In this document: one piece after another, positions 22,991-35,025 of the stretch | Numbering within the stretch: position 1 is the first letter of the stretch | How the letters are laid out: each line of letters starts with the position of its first letter | Assembly (NCBI RefSeq): GCF_029407905.1 | Contig: NC_073635.1 | Span: 40,911,501-40,975,500, forward strand | Length of the DNA stretch: 64,000 nt | Direction of reading: 5' to 3' | Source: Bubalus kerabau | Lineage: Eukaryota > Chordata > Mammalia > Artiodactyla > Bovidae | Made by a program: the position numbers and the translations under genes | The notes under the pieces: model-generated | The model's database searches: none | What the model was told of the DNA's origin: nothing | What the model saw: the letters and a program-made list of their open reading frames with translations, nothing else

Positions 22991-23567
22991 CATGATCTAA
23001 AGAGACATATGTCTCAAATTTGGAGAAACAACTTTTTGAATAAACTTATTAATTGAAAAAAATACTTTAATTTTTATTATGTTTTGTTTTGCAGCATTCC
23101 AAGAAATGTGTTCATCCCTTGACTGAATGAACTTGTCCAAACATTCTTCCAGATGCCGATGACTAGTTGCAGTAACTAAAGCTCCAGATATAAATTAGTG
23201 TTTAACCTAGTGAACAAGAATGAACGTCCCAGAACCTCACCGTCTCTATATGTGATTTGTTCATACGAAGTTCCACAATATAAAGGTTAAAGAAGAAGAA
23301 AAAAAAAACACCTTGACCCAAAAGCAGCCTACTAGTCAAGTCAAACCATCTTCATCATGAAGGGCAAATTCCATTTAGGCAAATTCTGTGCAATATAACT
23401 GTGGGTGAAAACAACACAAATCTCCACTGTAGACCATTTAATGTTTTCCTTTTCGATAAAGAACCTAAAATAACTTATCATTTAGGTATAAATCATCTTA
23501 AATTATGTAACTTATTAACCAATTATCTATACAGGCAGGCTCATTAGCACATACATATAGAAAATGT
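22991..23567. other. Unique DNA, no gene seen
   Basis: AT-rich, no recognisable element or gene. Confidence 0.5.
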
Positions 23568-23788
23568 GCACGTGTATACTAGGTCGCTTCAGTCATATCT
23601 GACTCTGGGACCTTACGGACTGTAGCCCATCAGGCTCCTCTGACCATGCGATTCTCCAGGCAAGAATACTGGAATGGATTGCCATGCCCTCCTGCAGGGG
23701 ATCTTCCTGACCCAGGGACTGAACCCATGTCTCTATGTCCCCTGCTTTGGCAAGTGGGTTCTTTACACTTCCACTACATGGGGAGCCT
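23568..23788 (-). mobile_element. Bov-tA SINE
   Basis: Minus-strand copy: Bov-A body on the left (AGGTCGCTTCAGTCATATC) and tRNA head on the right (AGTGGGTTCTTTACACTTCC as read on plus). About 220 bp. Confidence 0.88.
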
Positions 23789-24158
23789 AATTGTAGTTAC
23801 AAGGGCTTAGTAAGATAACACCAACAACAGGGTTCAAATTTTAGTTACCACAGTGTATTAATAGTGGCTCATATACCTTTTGTACAGTTACACAGTACAA
23901 ACTTTGCTGCTATCTGTCCAGTTCACATATTACTATGTATTTATCAGTGAACAACCTTGGCATTTCATTCAAAATGCATAGTCTATAGAGCAAATGCCTT
24001 TGGCTCTCCCTGTCATCAGGTTCTACATCCTTGGATTCAACCAAATGCAGATCAAAAAAAGTATTCTAAAAAAAAAAAAAAATCCAGAAAATTCAAAAAA
24101 ACAAACCTTAAACCTGCCACATGGCAGCAACATTGTATTTACAAGTATTTGCATAATA

Positions 24159-24408
24159 ATACTCTTGTCAGGAAAATCCCATGGATGGAGGAGCCTGGTG
24201 GGCCACAGTCCATTGGGTCACGAAGAGTCGGACACGACTGAGCGACTTCACTTTCACTTTTCACTTTCATGCATTGGAGAAGGAAATGGCAACCCACTCC
24301 AGTGTTCTTGCCTGGAGAATCCCAGGCACGGGGGAGCCTGGTGGGCTGCCGTCTATGGGGTTGCACAGAGTCGGACACGACTGAAGCGACTTAGCAGCAG
24401 CAGCAGCA
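24159..24408 (+). mobile_element. Bov-A2 SINE (dimer)
   Basis: Two Bov-A units joined by a TTCACTTTCACTTTTCACTT linker at 24248-24267; the second ends in GACTTAGCAGCAGCAGC with an (AGC)n tail. TSD GCATAATA at 24151-24158 and 24409-24416. Confidence 0.92.
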
Positions 24409-24416
24409 GCATAATA

Positions 24417-27400
24417 TGTATATTGTATTAGGTGATAAACCTATAAGATGTTTTACAAAAGAGGATAATAAAAAGAGGTAATTAGCCAACAAAGATGAAA
24501 GTGCAGCAAAGAAACAAAAAATAGAGAGCTAACATTGCAGGAAAAACTAGGATAGAATAAATGTGAATTATGGAAGAAATAACAGTGTGGGAATGTTGAT
24601 CCTGTTTCTGTTAAACAGACTTTAGATCTGCAGCCAAGAGAATTTAATGGAGGCAAAGTTACTGACATAACCTAATAAATTGGCTGTGACAAAAAGAGAG
24701 ATGATTTCCCAGAAAAAGCGACTCTAGCAAAAACATCACAATAATCGAACTATCAGAAATATCTCAGAACACTGAAAGGATAAAATGTTGCTAGCTGATT
24801 CAAACTTAGAAAGTAGTATGGCAATTTACAAAGGCATAGAAAGGATGCTTGCTCCATACTGCAAATTACATGATGAGAAAAAAAGGGCAAGCACTATTTT
24901 AAACTACTCTTGATAAGTGTCTTTACAAAGAAATAAAATAATTCTTAATGTTTCTCACGTTTTATAGAGTACTAAATAAATATTAGTTTTACTATTTGAT
25001 CTTTTCCATATATATATAATTATCAGGAAGAGGATTTTCAATGTTTTTTTAAAAAAAATTAAAGGTGACAGAATAACTGTAATTTCCCCCATCAGTTTTT
25101 AAGATCTCCCTGCATGGTTTCAGCCAGCACAACCATTTTTAAGATTCTAGTATCCAACACCAGGACAGCCCATATCTCAAGGAAGAGGCTTTACTGGTGC
25201 CTGTGCTAAAACCTTCCACTAGGCTTCCGAGTTTTAGGCCTTAAAAAGAATTTGCTATGCTTTATGAGAGCAAAGATTAAAGGATACAAGCATAAATCTT
25301 CTTAGTACCAATTTTACAAATATGTTGAAACCCAATTTCATTCTAATCTACAGAGAGAAAGGTTTATACTTTCTAATCTTCCTTAAGAAATAGATTTTAA
25401 TATACTAAGTAATTCAACCATTACTAGAACATAAATGGTGAATGCAACTTCTGGGTGTTAAAATATTTTAAATGCTCATCTTTTAGTCTCCATGAACTGC
25501 ATCGTGCCTGGGAGCTACGACACATTTCCCATACAAGCTTTGTTCTTTCCAATAGGCAAACATTGAACGTCCATATCCCATCCTCCTGTTACACACACTT
25601 TCCTTACAAAACACGAACCAGCATGGTTTTTCTTGTGATGTCTTTTGGATCATCATAAGCATAACAGACATTTTCATCAAGAGATGGCAAGAGAACTAGG
25701 AATATGTTAGTTTACTTTTGCTTCCTCTGTTGCCTAGTTGGCTGCTTCTGCAGCAACAGAACAAAAAGGATCATGCATGAAATACAGCTATTATTTATGA
25801 GAGAATGGCTGGTTGTAAAATAAGAAAGATGTTTAGTATTCTGTGGATATTCCCCCACCAGATTGTAACAGTTCTGAAGGAGGTTAAATTGCAAGCCAAG
25901 ACTGTCAAAATTTTCTCTTGATAAAGCACCAAAATAGCCTGATCAGCCCAAAAGCTGCTGAGCCTCACTATTAGGAATTGCAGCTACTCTGCAATGTGAA
26001 AGATAGGGGATTTGATCTATTTCATCATTTTTTCCCCTCCCAGAGTTACTGCCTAAAGAACAAGAATTTCTGCTTGAATGGCTTGATGTGACATTTATCT
26101 CTAGTTCGTGGATGAGGTCACAGTGTTGTTAAATACACTACATTAACACATGTGTCTTGGCTCTCAAATCATTTTAGACTGAAGTTAAGTTTTACCCAGC
26201 TTCTAGAGTCAGTATGCAAACAAGTTTAGATAATCCTAAATTGAGATTAGTTCATAGGCCATCTATTCATTCAACAAATTTTATCAAGCATCTACTATGT
26301 GCCAACAATATACGCATGGATAATTCAATAGTGACAATTTTTTCCCTCTGATTTCTTCTAGATTTTTTCCTTGTAATATAGATGTAAAATAACTTAAATT
26401 TTTGGCATATGTAATAAGAAAACTCTGATAAGTAGAATATTTCAACTAGTGATGTTTAAAATTTTGACAAACTGGCCAACTTGTTCTCTGCTGCAGAGGG
26501 AGAGTTTTCATTTTTTCTTAGGAGGTCTTAAGAAGAGTTGTGCAAATAATATAATTGTCACTTTATCTAACAGAAAAGAAAATGTTTAATAATTTGAAGA
26601 ATAAACAACATCAGGATTAAAGTGCATGAGTTGAAAACTAGAGTTTTAAACACTGTGAAATCTGTTGCTTTATCACATATATGTTTAAAATATTATTGAG
26701 CACTTCAAAAATACAATTCTATCTTTATTTTAACCAAAAGAGCATTGTAAGGAAGTCAATGATTGTCACTCAAGTCTCTGACACTTGAATTAATATTTCT
26801 AGTATTTCTAATATTATTAATAGTCATATTTAATTTGTGGCATGGAAAAGGCTTAGAATAATAACTCTTAAGATTAAAAAAATGTAACTAAAAGAGATGA
26901 CAAAATTTACTTCATGTAAAAGTTTATAAATAAACATTCTATTTTCTTTTCTATTTTTCTTGTGTATTCACTGACTTTATCCAAAAGTTTTTCACTAATG
27001 AAATTTTAAGACAGTTTCAGACTACATATGCTAAAAAGAGAAAGAGTAAAGATCATTAATAATGTATGTATAATTTTCTAATATCCAATTCCACACTCAG
27101 AGGAAGAATACTATAACAAAAAAAGAAATAGTATGTGTGAAGGATATATAATTAGAGATTCAAACATCATTTTTCTTTTTTTTCCCCACTTTAATTATAT
27201 ACAAGTACAGAAATATAATTGCCTGTTTATGTAAGATTGTATTTTTATTTGGCTTTTTCTGAGTTTGCTATTTATTTTACAAGCCCAAGATATGTTACCT
27301 CAACTGTACTTCCCTCAGTGACGAGACAGCAGTGATTCATTTGAAGAAGTTTATGTGTTTCCTGAATGAATTCAAAGGCCTCAGTCAAGTTCTATCCAAT

Positions 27401-27427
27401 ACATTTTTATCTAACAATTGTTTTTGA
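24417..27427. other. Long unique interval, no gene seen
   Basis: About 3 kb without Bov repeats. A diverged L2-like scrap lies at 26262-26312 (CATTCAACAAATTTTATC, CATCTACTATGTGCCA). The block at 25480-25680 is less AT-rich than its flanks and open in both directions for ~65 codons. I cannot assign it to a gene. Confidence 0.5.
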
Positions 27428-27439
27428 ACATGTATCTTA

Positions 27440-27724
27440 CTGCTGCTACTGCTGCTGCTAAGTCCCTTGCTTTAGTCGTGTTCGACTCTGTGCGACCCCA
27501 TAGACAGCAGCCCACCAGGCTCCCCCATCCCTGGGATTCTCCAGGCAAGAACACTGGAGTGGGTTGCCATTTCCTTCTCCAATGCATGAAAGTGAAAAGT
27601 GAAAGTGAAGTCGCTCAGTCGTGTCCGACTCTTAGCGACCCCATGGACTGCAGCCTACCAGGCTGCTCTGTCCATGGGATTTTCCAGGCAAGAGTACTGG
27701 AGTGGGTTGCCATTGCCTTCTCTG
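27440..27724 (-). mobile_element. Bov-A2 SINE (dimer)
   Basis: Minus-strand Bov-A2 beginning with the (GCT)n tail (CTGCTGCTACTGCTGCTG). TSDs ACATGTATCTTA (27428-27439) and ACATATATCTTA (27725-27736) match 11 of 12. Confidence 0.93.
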
Positions 27725-27736
27725 ACATATATCTTA

Positions 27737-28429
27737 CACATGTATAATATAAGGACATGAAGATATAAGGATAAACATATTGTATTCTGCCTTAAACAGA
27801 GTTTTGTGAAAATTTTGTCATTTCTTTTTATAAAAAGTTATACTATGACAAATAACCAGCTTCTGAAATATAATTACCTAGTCACAGTTATAAATAAAAT
27901 TATTCTAAATATACAAAGAAAGGATCTCTTTGATCAAATAGTGGGTCCTCTAGAACAAGAGTATTTTCCCTTACATTTACCTATATTTCAACTTCTTTTT
28001 ATATATCTTTTTTTAAATGTTCAGAGCTATTCCTGGGCAAAAAGTAAAGAGTTCATTTTGAGTGTCACTTTCTTTACCCGACTTGTTCTTAAAGTTTTTA
28101 GTGTACCCATAAGTATAATGGGCACAGTTTCCATAAACCAAATACATTGAATTGTCATTCCTTATATATCTTAATTCTTTTGTGATCACTCCCCTAGATG
28201 GAGTTAAGATGCTAACTTGTCTGCCAAGATCTTAGTACAGTCATTCCAAACTGACCTTTACCTCTTTGCAATTGACCATAACCTCAAACCATTAGAATAG
28301 AAGAATTTAAAAAAAAAATGCACTTGCTAACTATCTGCTGAATTAATGGATTAAATGATTACTATTGAAGGCTACAATTAGAAGAAAATGTTTTAAAGTA
28401 GTCCTCAAATTTTAATATGTACTATATAC
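27737..28429. other. Unique DNA, no gene seen
   Basis: A 114-codon open frame at 27806-28150 has no recognisable motif and AT-rich codon content; I treat it as chance. Confidence 0.5.
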
Positions 28430-28466
28430 TTGCAGTTCAAACCCATATTGTTCAAGGGCCGTTACA
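28430..28466. mobile_element. Tigger-like terminal inverted repeat scrap
   Basis: GCAGTTCAAACCCATATTG followed by TTCAAGGGCCGTTA resembles one terminus of a pogo/Tigger-type MITE. No second end was found nearby. Confidence 0.4.
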
Positions 28467-28479
28467 TGAATCATCTATG

Positions 28480-28615
28480 GAAACATGAAAATACAGATTC
28501 TGATTCATTACTTCTGGGGTGGGACCCAATTGCCTGCATTTCTAACAAGTTTCCAGGTGACTCTAATGCTTCTGGTCCCCAGACAACACTTTTACTAGGA
28601 AACATTTAGGATATC
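28480..28615 (+). mobile_element. MER5-like hAT MITE fragment
   Basis: CAGATTCTGATTCATTACTT, GGGGTGGGACCCAATTG, GCATTTCTAACAAGTTTCC and TGCTTCTGGTCCCCAGACA follow the known order of MER5-type hAT-Charlie MITEs. Confidence 0.7.
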
Positions 28616-28974
28616 GTGTAAAATTTCATTCAGGAGTACATTTTTTTGACTATAAAGATTTAGATTCAAAGGCTATTATAAGGCATACTACTGCATTGAA
28701 GTGAAAAATAATGATAATATTTGTTTCTTTACTTAATGATTACTATGTGATTACCACAGGGCAGGTACTTTTATAAGTTAGGAATTTATAAGTTCACTGG
28801 AGGGTGAATGAAGAATGTTGTACAAAATGAAGAGGAAAATATAGCAGTGATGGAATTAACCAATAACAGCTATAAAAGCACAGGTTGTGTAAAATCACAA
28901 TGAAGGTCTGGAATGCAGAAGAATTTTATTGAGACTATATTTAAAACAGCTTGAATCAATCACATTTTAGATGC

Positions 28975-29110
28975 TCATTATCTCTTATGAATAATCTGAG
29001 TTGGGTACAGTTTTATAGATGAAGAAACAGACTCTCAGGCAGGTTAGGTCACTTAACCTATGTCATGTGGCTAGGAACTTACAGAACCTGTAGAGTCTAA
29101 TTCAAGAACT
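28975..29110 (+). mobile_element. MIR SINE
   Basis: TTTTATAGATGAAGAAACAG at 29010-29029, then GTCACTTAACCTATGTCATG and a GTGGCTAGGA text, is the conserved MIR core. Ancient mammalian SINE. Confidence 0.75.
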
Positions 29111-29210
29111 GTCACTGAAATTATTTAACATTAGAGACAGTGCAGAACTAAAAATGTCCTATTATTTTGAGAATTTCATTGTATTTTTCCTGAATCTTGA
29201 TGTTATATAT

Positions 29211-29656
29211 GATTGTTGTTGTTCAGTCCCTCAGTCGTGTCCAACTCTTTGCGACCCCATGGACTGCGGGATGCCAGGCTTCCCTGTCTTTCACTATCTC
29301 CCAGAGTTTGCTTAAATTCAAGTCCACTGAATTGGTGAAGCTAACCGTCTAATCCCCTGCTGCCTTCTTTTCCTTTTGCATTCAATCTTTCCCAGCATCA
29401 GGGTTTTTTCCAGAGAGTCAGCTCTTCACATCAGGTGGCCAAGGTATTGGCGCTTCAGCTTCAGCATCAGTCCTTCCAATGAATAATTCAGGGCTGATTT
29501 TCTTTCGGATTGACTGGTTAGATCTGCTTGCAGTCCACGGGACTCTCCAGAGTCTTCTCCAGCACCACAGTTCGAAAGCATCAATTATTCGGCAGTCAGC
29601 CTTCTTTATGGTCCAACTCTCACATCCTTACATAACTACTGGAAAAATCATATCTT
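29211..29656 (-). mobile_element. 5'-truncated BovB LINE
   Basis: BovB 3' end starting at GTTGTTGTTCAGTCCCTCAG, older than most copies here (the pentamer tail has become GTT repeats). Breaks off at about 29656 in the C-terminal coding region. No clear TSD. Confidence 0.88.
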
Positions 29657-30160
29657 TTGTCTTTCTCATTTGAATGCTTCCTAAAATGTTTCACTTATTT
29701 CTCCCCCAATAAATTTGTTAATTCATAACATGGTTGAAGTCAAATATTAATTTAAATAAATTCTATATCCCTTTGGTGCAGTGGAATTTAAAATCACATA
29801 TGTTCTTTATTTAAATGACTTAAATATTATGATGTACATAAAATTGAATTTCAAAATATAATCTGTGTTTTATCTACATGAAAATCTTCATGAAAAATGC
29901 AACAGAGGAAGCTAATACAGTGTAGATTTTGCAAACTGAAATCTATACTGTCAGAAATTTAAAAAGCTAAACTTTATGAAACTCTGACTACAAATATTAT
30001 CACGTTTTGTTGACTATGTGGATTGCCAAGACTTGTAGGACTTGCTGGCAATGTTATTCTATTCCTATTATCTACAGATTTTAGCTTACATGCTAAAGAA
30101 TGTGACAGTTTTTTCTTTATATTTACTTTAATTTTCATATTTTTAACATTCTAACATAAC
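29657..30160. other. Unique DNA, no gene seen
   Basis: AT-rich, no recognisable element. Confidence 0.5.
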
Positions 30161-31103
30161 AAACAAAAGAGTCCAAATACAGTACTTGGATGCAATCTCA
30201 AAAACAACAGAAAGATCTCTGTTTGTTTCCAAGGCAAACCATACAATATCACAGTAACCCAAGTCTACGCCTGAACAATAATGCTGAAGAAGATGAAGTT
30301 GAAGGGTTCTATGAAGACTTACAAGACCTTCTAGAATTAATACCCAAAAAGGATGTCCTTTTCATTATACAGGAGTGGAATGCAAAAGTAGGAAGTCAAG
30401 AAATACCTGGAATAGCAGACAAATTAGGCTTTGCAGTAAAGAATGAAGCAGGACAAAGGCTAGTAGAGTTTTGCCAAGAGAACACACTGGTCATAGCAAA
30501 CACACTGTTCCAACAACACAAGAGAAGACTCTACACATGGACATCACCAGATGGTCAATACCGAAATTATATTGATTATATTCTTTGCAGCCAAAGATGG
30601 AGAAGCTCTATATAGTCAGCAAAAATAAGACAGGGAGTTGACTGTTGCTCAGATTAAGAACTCCTTATTGCCAAATTCAGACTTAAGTTGAAGAAAGTAG
30701 GGAAAACCACTAGACCATTCAAGTATGACCTAAATCAAATCCTTTACGATTATACACTGGAAGTGACAAATAGATTCAAGGGATTAGATCTGATAGACAG
30801 AGTGCCTGAAGAACTATGGACAAAGGTTCATTACATTTCATGGGAGGCAGGGATCAAGACCATCACCGAGGGGGAAAAAGTGCAAAAAGGCAAAATGGTT
30901 ATCTGAGGAGGCCTTACAAACAGCTGAGAAAAAAGAGAAGCAAACAGCAAGGGAGAAAAGGAAAAATATACCCCTTTGAATAAAGACTTTCAGAGAATAG
31001 CAAGGAGAGATAAGAAAGCCTTCCTCAGTGATCAATGCAAAGAAATAGAGGAACACAATAGAATGGGAAAGACTATAGATGTCTTCAAGAAAATTAGAGA
31101 TAC

Positions 31104-31117
31104 CAAGGGAACACTTC
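31104..31117. repeat. TSD of Bov-A inside BovB, left copy
   Basis: CAAGGGAACACTTC, identical to 31247-31260; the first base may belong to the SINE tail. Confidence 0.92.
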
Positions 31118-31246
31118 TGGAGAAGGAAATGGCAAGCCACTACAGTGTTCTTGCCTGGAGAATCCCAGGGACAGGGGAGCCTGGTGGGCTGCTGTCTATG
31201 GGGTCGCATAGAGTCGGACACGACTGAAGTAACTTAGCAGCAGTAG
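31118..31246 (+). mobile_element. Bov-A SINE monomer inserted in BovB
   Basis: About 129 bp with a single Bov-A unit (TGGAGAAGGAAATGGCAAGC to GACTTAGCAGCAGTAG-type tail; here AACTTAGCAGCAG), flanked by a perfect 13-14 bp duplication of BovB sequence. It postdates the BovB. Confidence 0.93.
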
Positions 31247-32899
31247 CAAGGGAACACTTCATGCAAAGATGGGCACAATAAAGGACAGAAATTGTATAGA
31301 CCTAACAGAAGCAGAAGATATTAAGAAGAGGTGGCAAAAATATACAGAATAACTATACAAAAAAGATCTTCATGACCCAGATAATCACGATGGTATGACC
31401 ACTCACCTAGAGCCAGACATCCTGGAAAGCGAAGTCAAGTGGGCCTTAGGAACAGTCACTATAAACAAAGCTAGTGGTGGTGATGGAATTCCAGCTGAGC
31501 TATTTCAAATCCTAAAAGACAATGCTGTGAAAATGCTGCACTCAATATGCCAGCAATTTGGAAAACTCAGCAGTGGCCACAGGACTGAAAGAGGTCAGTT
31601 TTCATTCCAATCGCAAATAAAGGCAATGCCAAAGAATGCTTAAACTACTGCACAGTTGCACTCATCTCACACACTAGTAAAGTCACGCTCAAAATTCCCC
31701 AAGACAACTTTTTCAACAGTACGTGAACCCTGAATTTACAGATGTTCAACCTGAATTTAGAAAAGGCAGAGGAACCAGAGATCAAATTGCCAACTTCAGC
31801 TGGATCATTGAAACAGCAAGAGAGTTCCAGAAAAACATATACTTCTGCTTTATTGACTACACCAAAGCCTTTGACTGCGTGGATCACAACAAACTGGAAA
31901 ATTCCTAAAGAGATGGGAATACCAGACCACCTGACCTGCCTCCTGAGAAATCTGTATGCAGGTCAGGAAGCAACAGTTAGAACTGGACATGGAACAACAG
32001 GCTGGTTGCAAATAGGGAAAGACTACATCAAGACTGTATATTGTTACCCTGCTTATTTAACTTATATGCAGAGTACATCATGCAAAACCCTGGGCTGGAT
32101 GAAACACAAGTTGAAGTCAAGACTGCCAGGAGAAATAGCAATAACCAGATATGCAGAAGACACCACCCTTATGACAGAAAGTGAAGATGAACTAAAGAGC
32201 CTATTGATAAAAGTGAAAGAGGGGAGTGAAAAAGTTGGCTTAAAACTCAACATTCAGAAACCTAAGATCATGGCACCTGGTACCATCACTTCATGGCAAA
32301 TACTTGGTGAAACATGGAAAGTGTAAGAGACTTTATTTTTGGGGGCTCCAAAATCACTGCAGAAGGTGACTGCAGCCATGAAATTAAAAGACACTTGCTC
32401 CTCGGAAGAAAAGTTATGACCAACCTAAACAGCTTATTAAAAAGCAGAGTCATTGCTTTGCCGACAAAGGTCTATCTAGTCAAAGCTATGGTTTTTCCAG
32501 TGGTCATGTATGGATGTGAGAGCTGGACTCTAAATAAAGCTGAGCACCAAAGAATTGATGCTTTTGAACTGTGGTGTTGGAGAAGACTCTTGAGAGTCCC
32601 TTGGACTGCAAGGAGATCCAGCCAGTCCTTCCTAAAGGACTGATGCCAAAGCTGAAACCAATATTTTTGCCACCTGATGTGAAGAACTGACTCATTGGAA
32701 AAGACCCTGATGCTGGAGAAGATTGAAGGTGGAAGGAGAAGGGGACGACAGAGGATGAGATGGTTGGTTGGCACTGACTTAAGGGACATGAGTTTGAGTT
32801 AACTCTGGGAGTTGGTGATGGACAGGGACACCTGGCATGCTGCAGTCCACAGGGTCACAAAGAGTTGGACGTGATTGAGTGACTGAACTGAACTGAATG

Positions 32900-34044
32900 T
32901 AATCAGATTTCAGGAACAAATGCCCTACATTTCAATCATCTTAAAAAATAATTTGAGAAATAGAATGACTACAGCCTCAATTTTAGGCAGCAGGATTTGA
33001 ATGATTTTTAATACTTCTTCTTAACTTCTGCTTCTCCAGGATAATTAATAGATACAGCAAGAATCAAAAATCAATATCTGTATCTGCTGTGTAGTTTACA
33101 AAACATACACATCAACTTATATGACTATCATATATCAACGGGAATATGATATTAATATTTATTGTCTTTAAAGGTTTTGAAAACGGTGGCTTACTAGTCC
33201 AGAGGGAAATACAATGAACTCAAGGGTTGTGAATCAATATCCCACTCTTTTTATTACACCATCGTTATCTTTTCTGCTTATTTGAAATCCTACTTAGATT
33301 AGATACAAAGTTACTTAAACATGATTTTTCTACTTATAACCAATATGATTGTGACTTCAGAATCCCTGCAAGTACACACTATACTGATGCTGTGAGATCC
33401 TTGCCATTGAAATATCATACAACCAGTCCTCTTATACCCTTAATAACTTCCCTCATTTGCATAATGAAGATATTTATACTCATATCAAGTTTTACAAAGT
33501 GTATATAAAAGTCAATAAATTATGTAACACTATAGCATGATTCAAGCTGTGGTAAGAATTTACTGTTAATATTGCCTCAGGTGTATCTTAGATAATTTAT
33601 CATTGTTTCCTGATAACACTTACAGTGTCAATTCACAAGTAATTCATGAGAAATACATTTAATCAATGTGCTTTCATTCCCAATAAAATGGCTGATATTT
33701 AAGTATATTTATTATTTTCTGATGTTTATGCTATTTTATTTATAATATTTTATATTACAAAATATAAATTATTTTATAATATTTTATTTAAATAATCCTT
33801 TAAAGGGAATATGTTTCATTTATATTTAAAATACAAAAATAACACTGAAGATTTTAGACATATGTTAAAAACAGTTATATAGTTTCTACATTGATTTCAC
33901 TTGCTGTTCTATATTGATTTGTCAGTTTTAAATAAGCTTATTTTCACTGTGTTCTTACCTTTAATGTAACAAAGACATTTGTCCCTTAGTTGGGTTGCTC
34001 TTATTTTATGAATTTAAAATAACTTAATATCTACATTAAAAATC

Positions 34045-34049
<5 letters not shown>
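32900..34049. other. Unique AT-rich DNA, no gene seen
   Basis: No recognisable element or exon. The short run of ATTTTATTT-type words at 33725-33795 is low-complexity. Confidence 0.55.

Positions 34050-34085
<36 letters not shown>
34050..34085. repeat. (TA)n microsatellite
   Basis: About 17 TA dinucleotides. Confidence 0.95.
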
Positions 34086-34089
<4 letters not shown>

Positions 34090-35025
34090 ATGAAATATGC
34101 ATGGAAAGTGATCCCAGTCTTTCACCATCAGCAGACTTTTATTTTCAGTATTTTGCTTTTAATACTACAAATTAATAGTATTCAATTTGTAGCAAAGTCA
34201 AATTCAACATCATGATTTGTTACTAATTCCCTCTTTAAACCTGTACCAAATTGTAAAGAAAATGACTCAATAACAATGTACCTAGATGTATGTAGAGCTA
34301 TTAGAATCCAGACAAAGACATAAGAGAAAAGGCAAAAATGAGATTTTTAAGGGCCCATAGAGATTCAAACTACTTCAGTGGTCATAACTCTTTCACCATG
34401 GTTTATGCCTTTGACTGAGGAGACAGTTTCAATGCCTAATGCCATTCAGCCTTTCTTGATGGGAGCATACCTTGTTTGCTAAAGTTGTCATCTCAACAGC
34501 CCTAAACCACATGATTTCTTCCCTATGTTATTTCATTTTATTTTCCATAAAAGGCACAATGAGAAATATCCAAGGAGCCAGAGCTTTTACTCTTAACTGT
34601 AATGTTCAGTTTTATAACATAGTTAGGCTTCTTACAGAAAAACAATCATGTGGGCAATGTGAATCTATTTCTCATGCTGGCTTCAAAATTTCTATGGCCC
34701 CACCAGCCATCAGATTCACTTACTCACTGGAATTGAAGCTATTAAGTGATGCTGACTACTACGGCACTAAGTAAAGAAAAATAGTCTATAGTAACTTCAA
34801 AACTAAGTAATTACACAGTATCAGTAAGTTAGTCAGATCTGAGCTAAGAATGATTTGATCCCCAAAAAAGAAGCATTACCATTTGAAACCCCAAGGAATT
34901 AGCTATAAGGGAAGTTTAATTTCACTGCCTGATTAAAAATAAAAGTTGATTCACTTAAATTGTCTTTACAAAAGCAAAAGTGTCATCTATAATCTCAGGG
35001 TTCTGAAACAAAAACTCCTGGGATG
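34086..35025. other. Unique DNA, no gene seen
   Basis: Includes a 100-codon open frame at 34472-34774 with no domain I recognise and no supporting splice or promoter context. Confidence 0.5.

Larger units (their letters stand above)
30161..32899 (+). mobile_element. Long BovB LINE with broken EN-RT frame
   Basis: The longest uninterrupted-origin BovB apart from the nested host copy: ~2.6 kb of element plus a SINE insertion. It begins within the endonuclease coding region. Frame 30190-30615 (141 residues) carries IIQEWNAKVGSQEIPG and ends YIDYILCSQRWRSS, typical of the RTE endonuclease. RT motif A (CFIDYTKAFDCVDH) lies near 31850-31885. Motif C reads YAED at 32150-32161, so the second catalytic-pair residue is changed. 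Several frameshifts separate the frames. The 3' end is GACTGAACTGAACTG near 32890. It once encoded the enzyme that mobilised BovB and probably Bov SINEs. Confidence 0.93.

Noticed and set aside
27806..28150. 114-codon frame in unique DNA
   Set aside because: AT-rich chance frame, no motif, no upstream promoter or splice context.
34472..34774. 100-codon frame in unique DNA
   Set aside because: No recognisable domain or supporting signals; frames of this size occur by chance in 64 kb.
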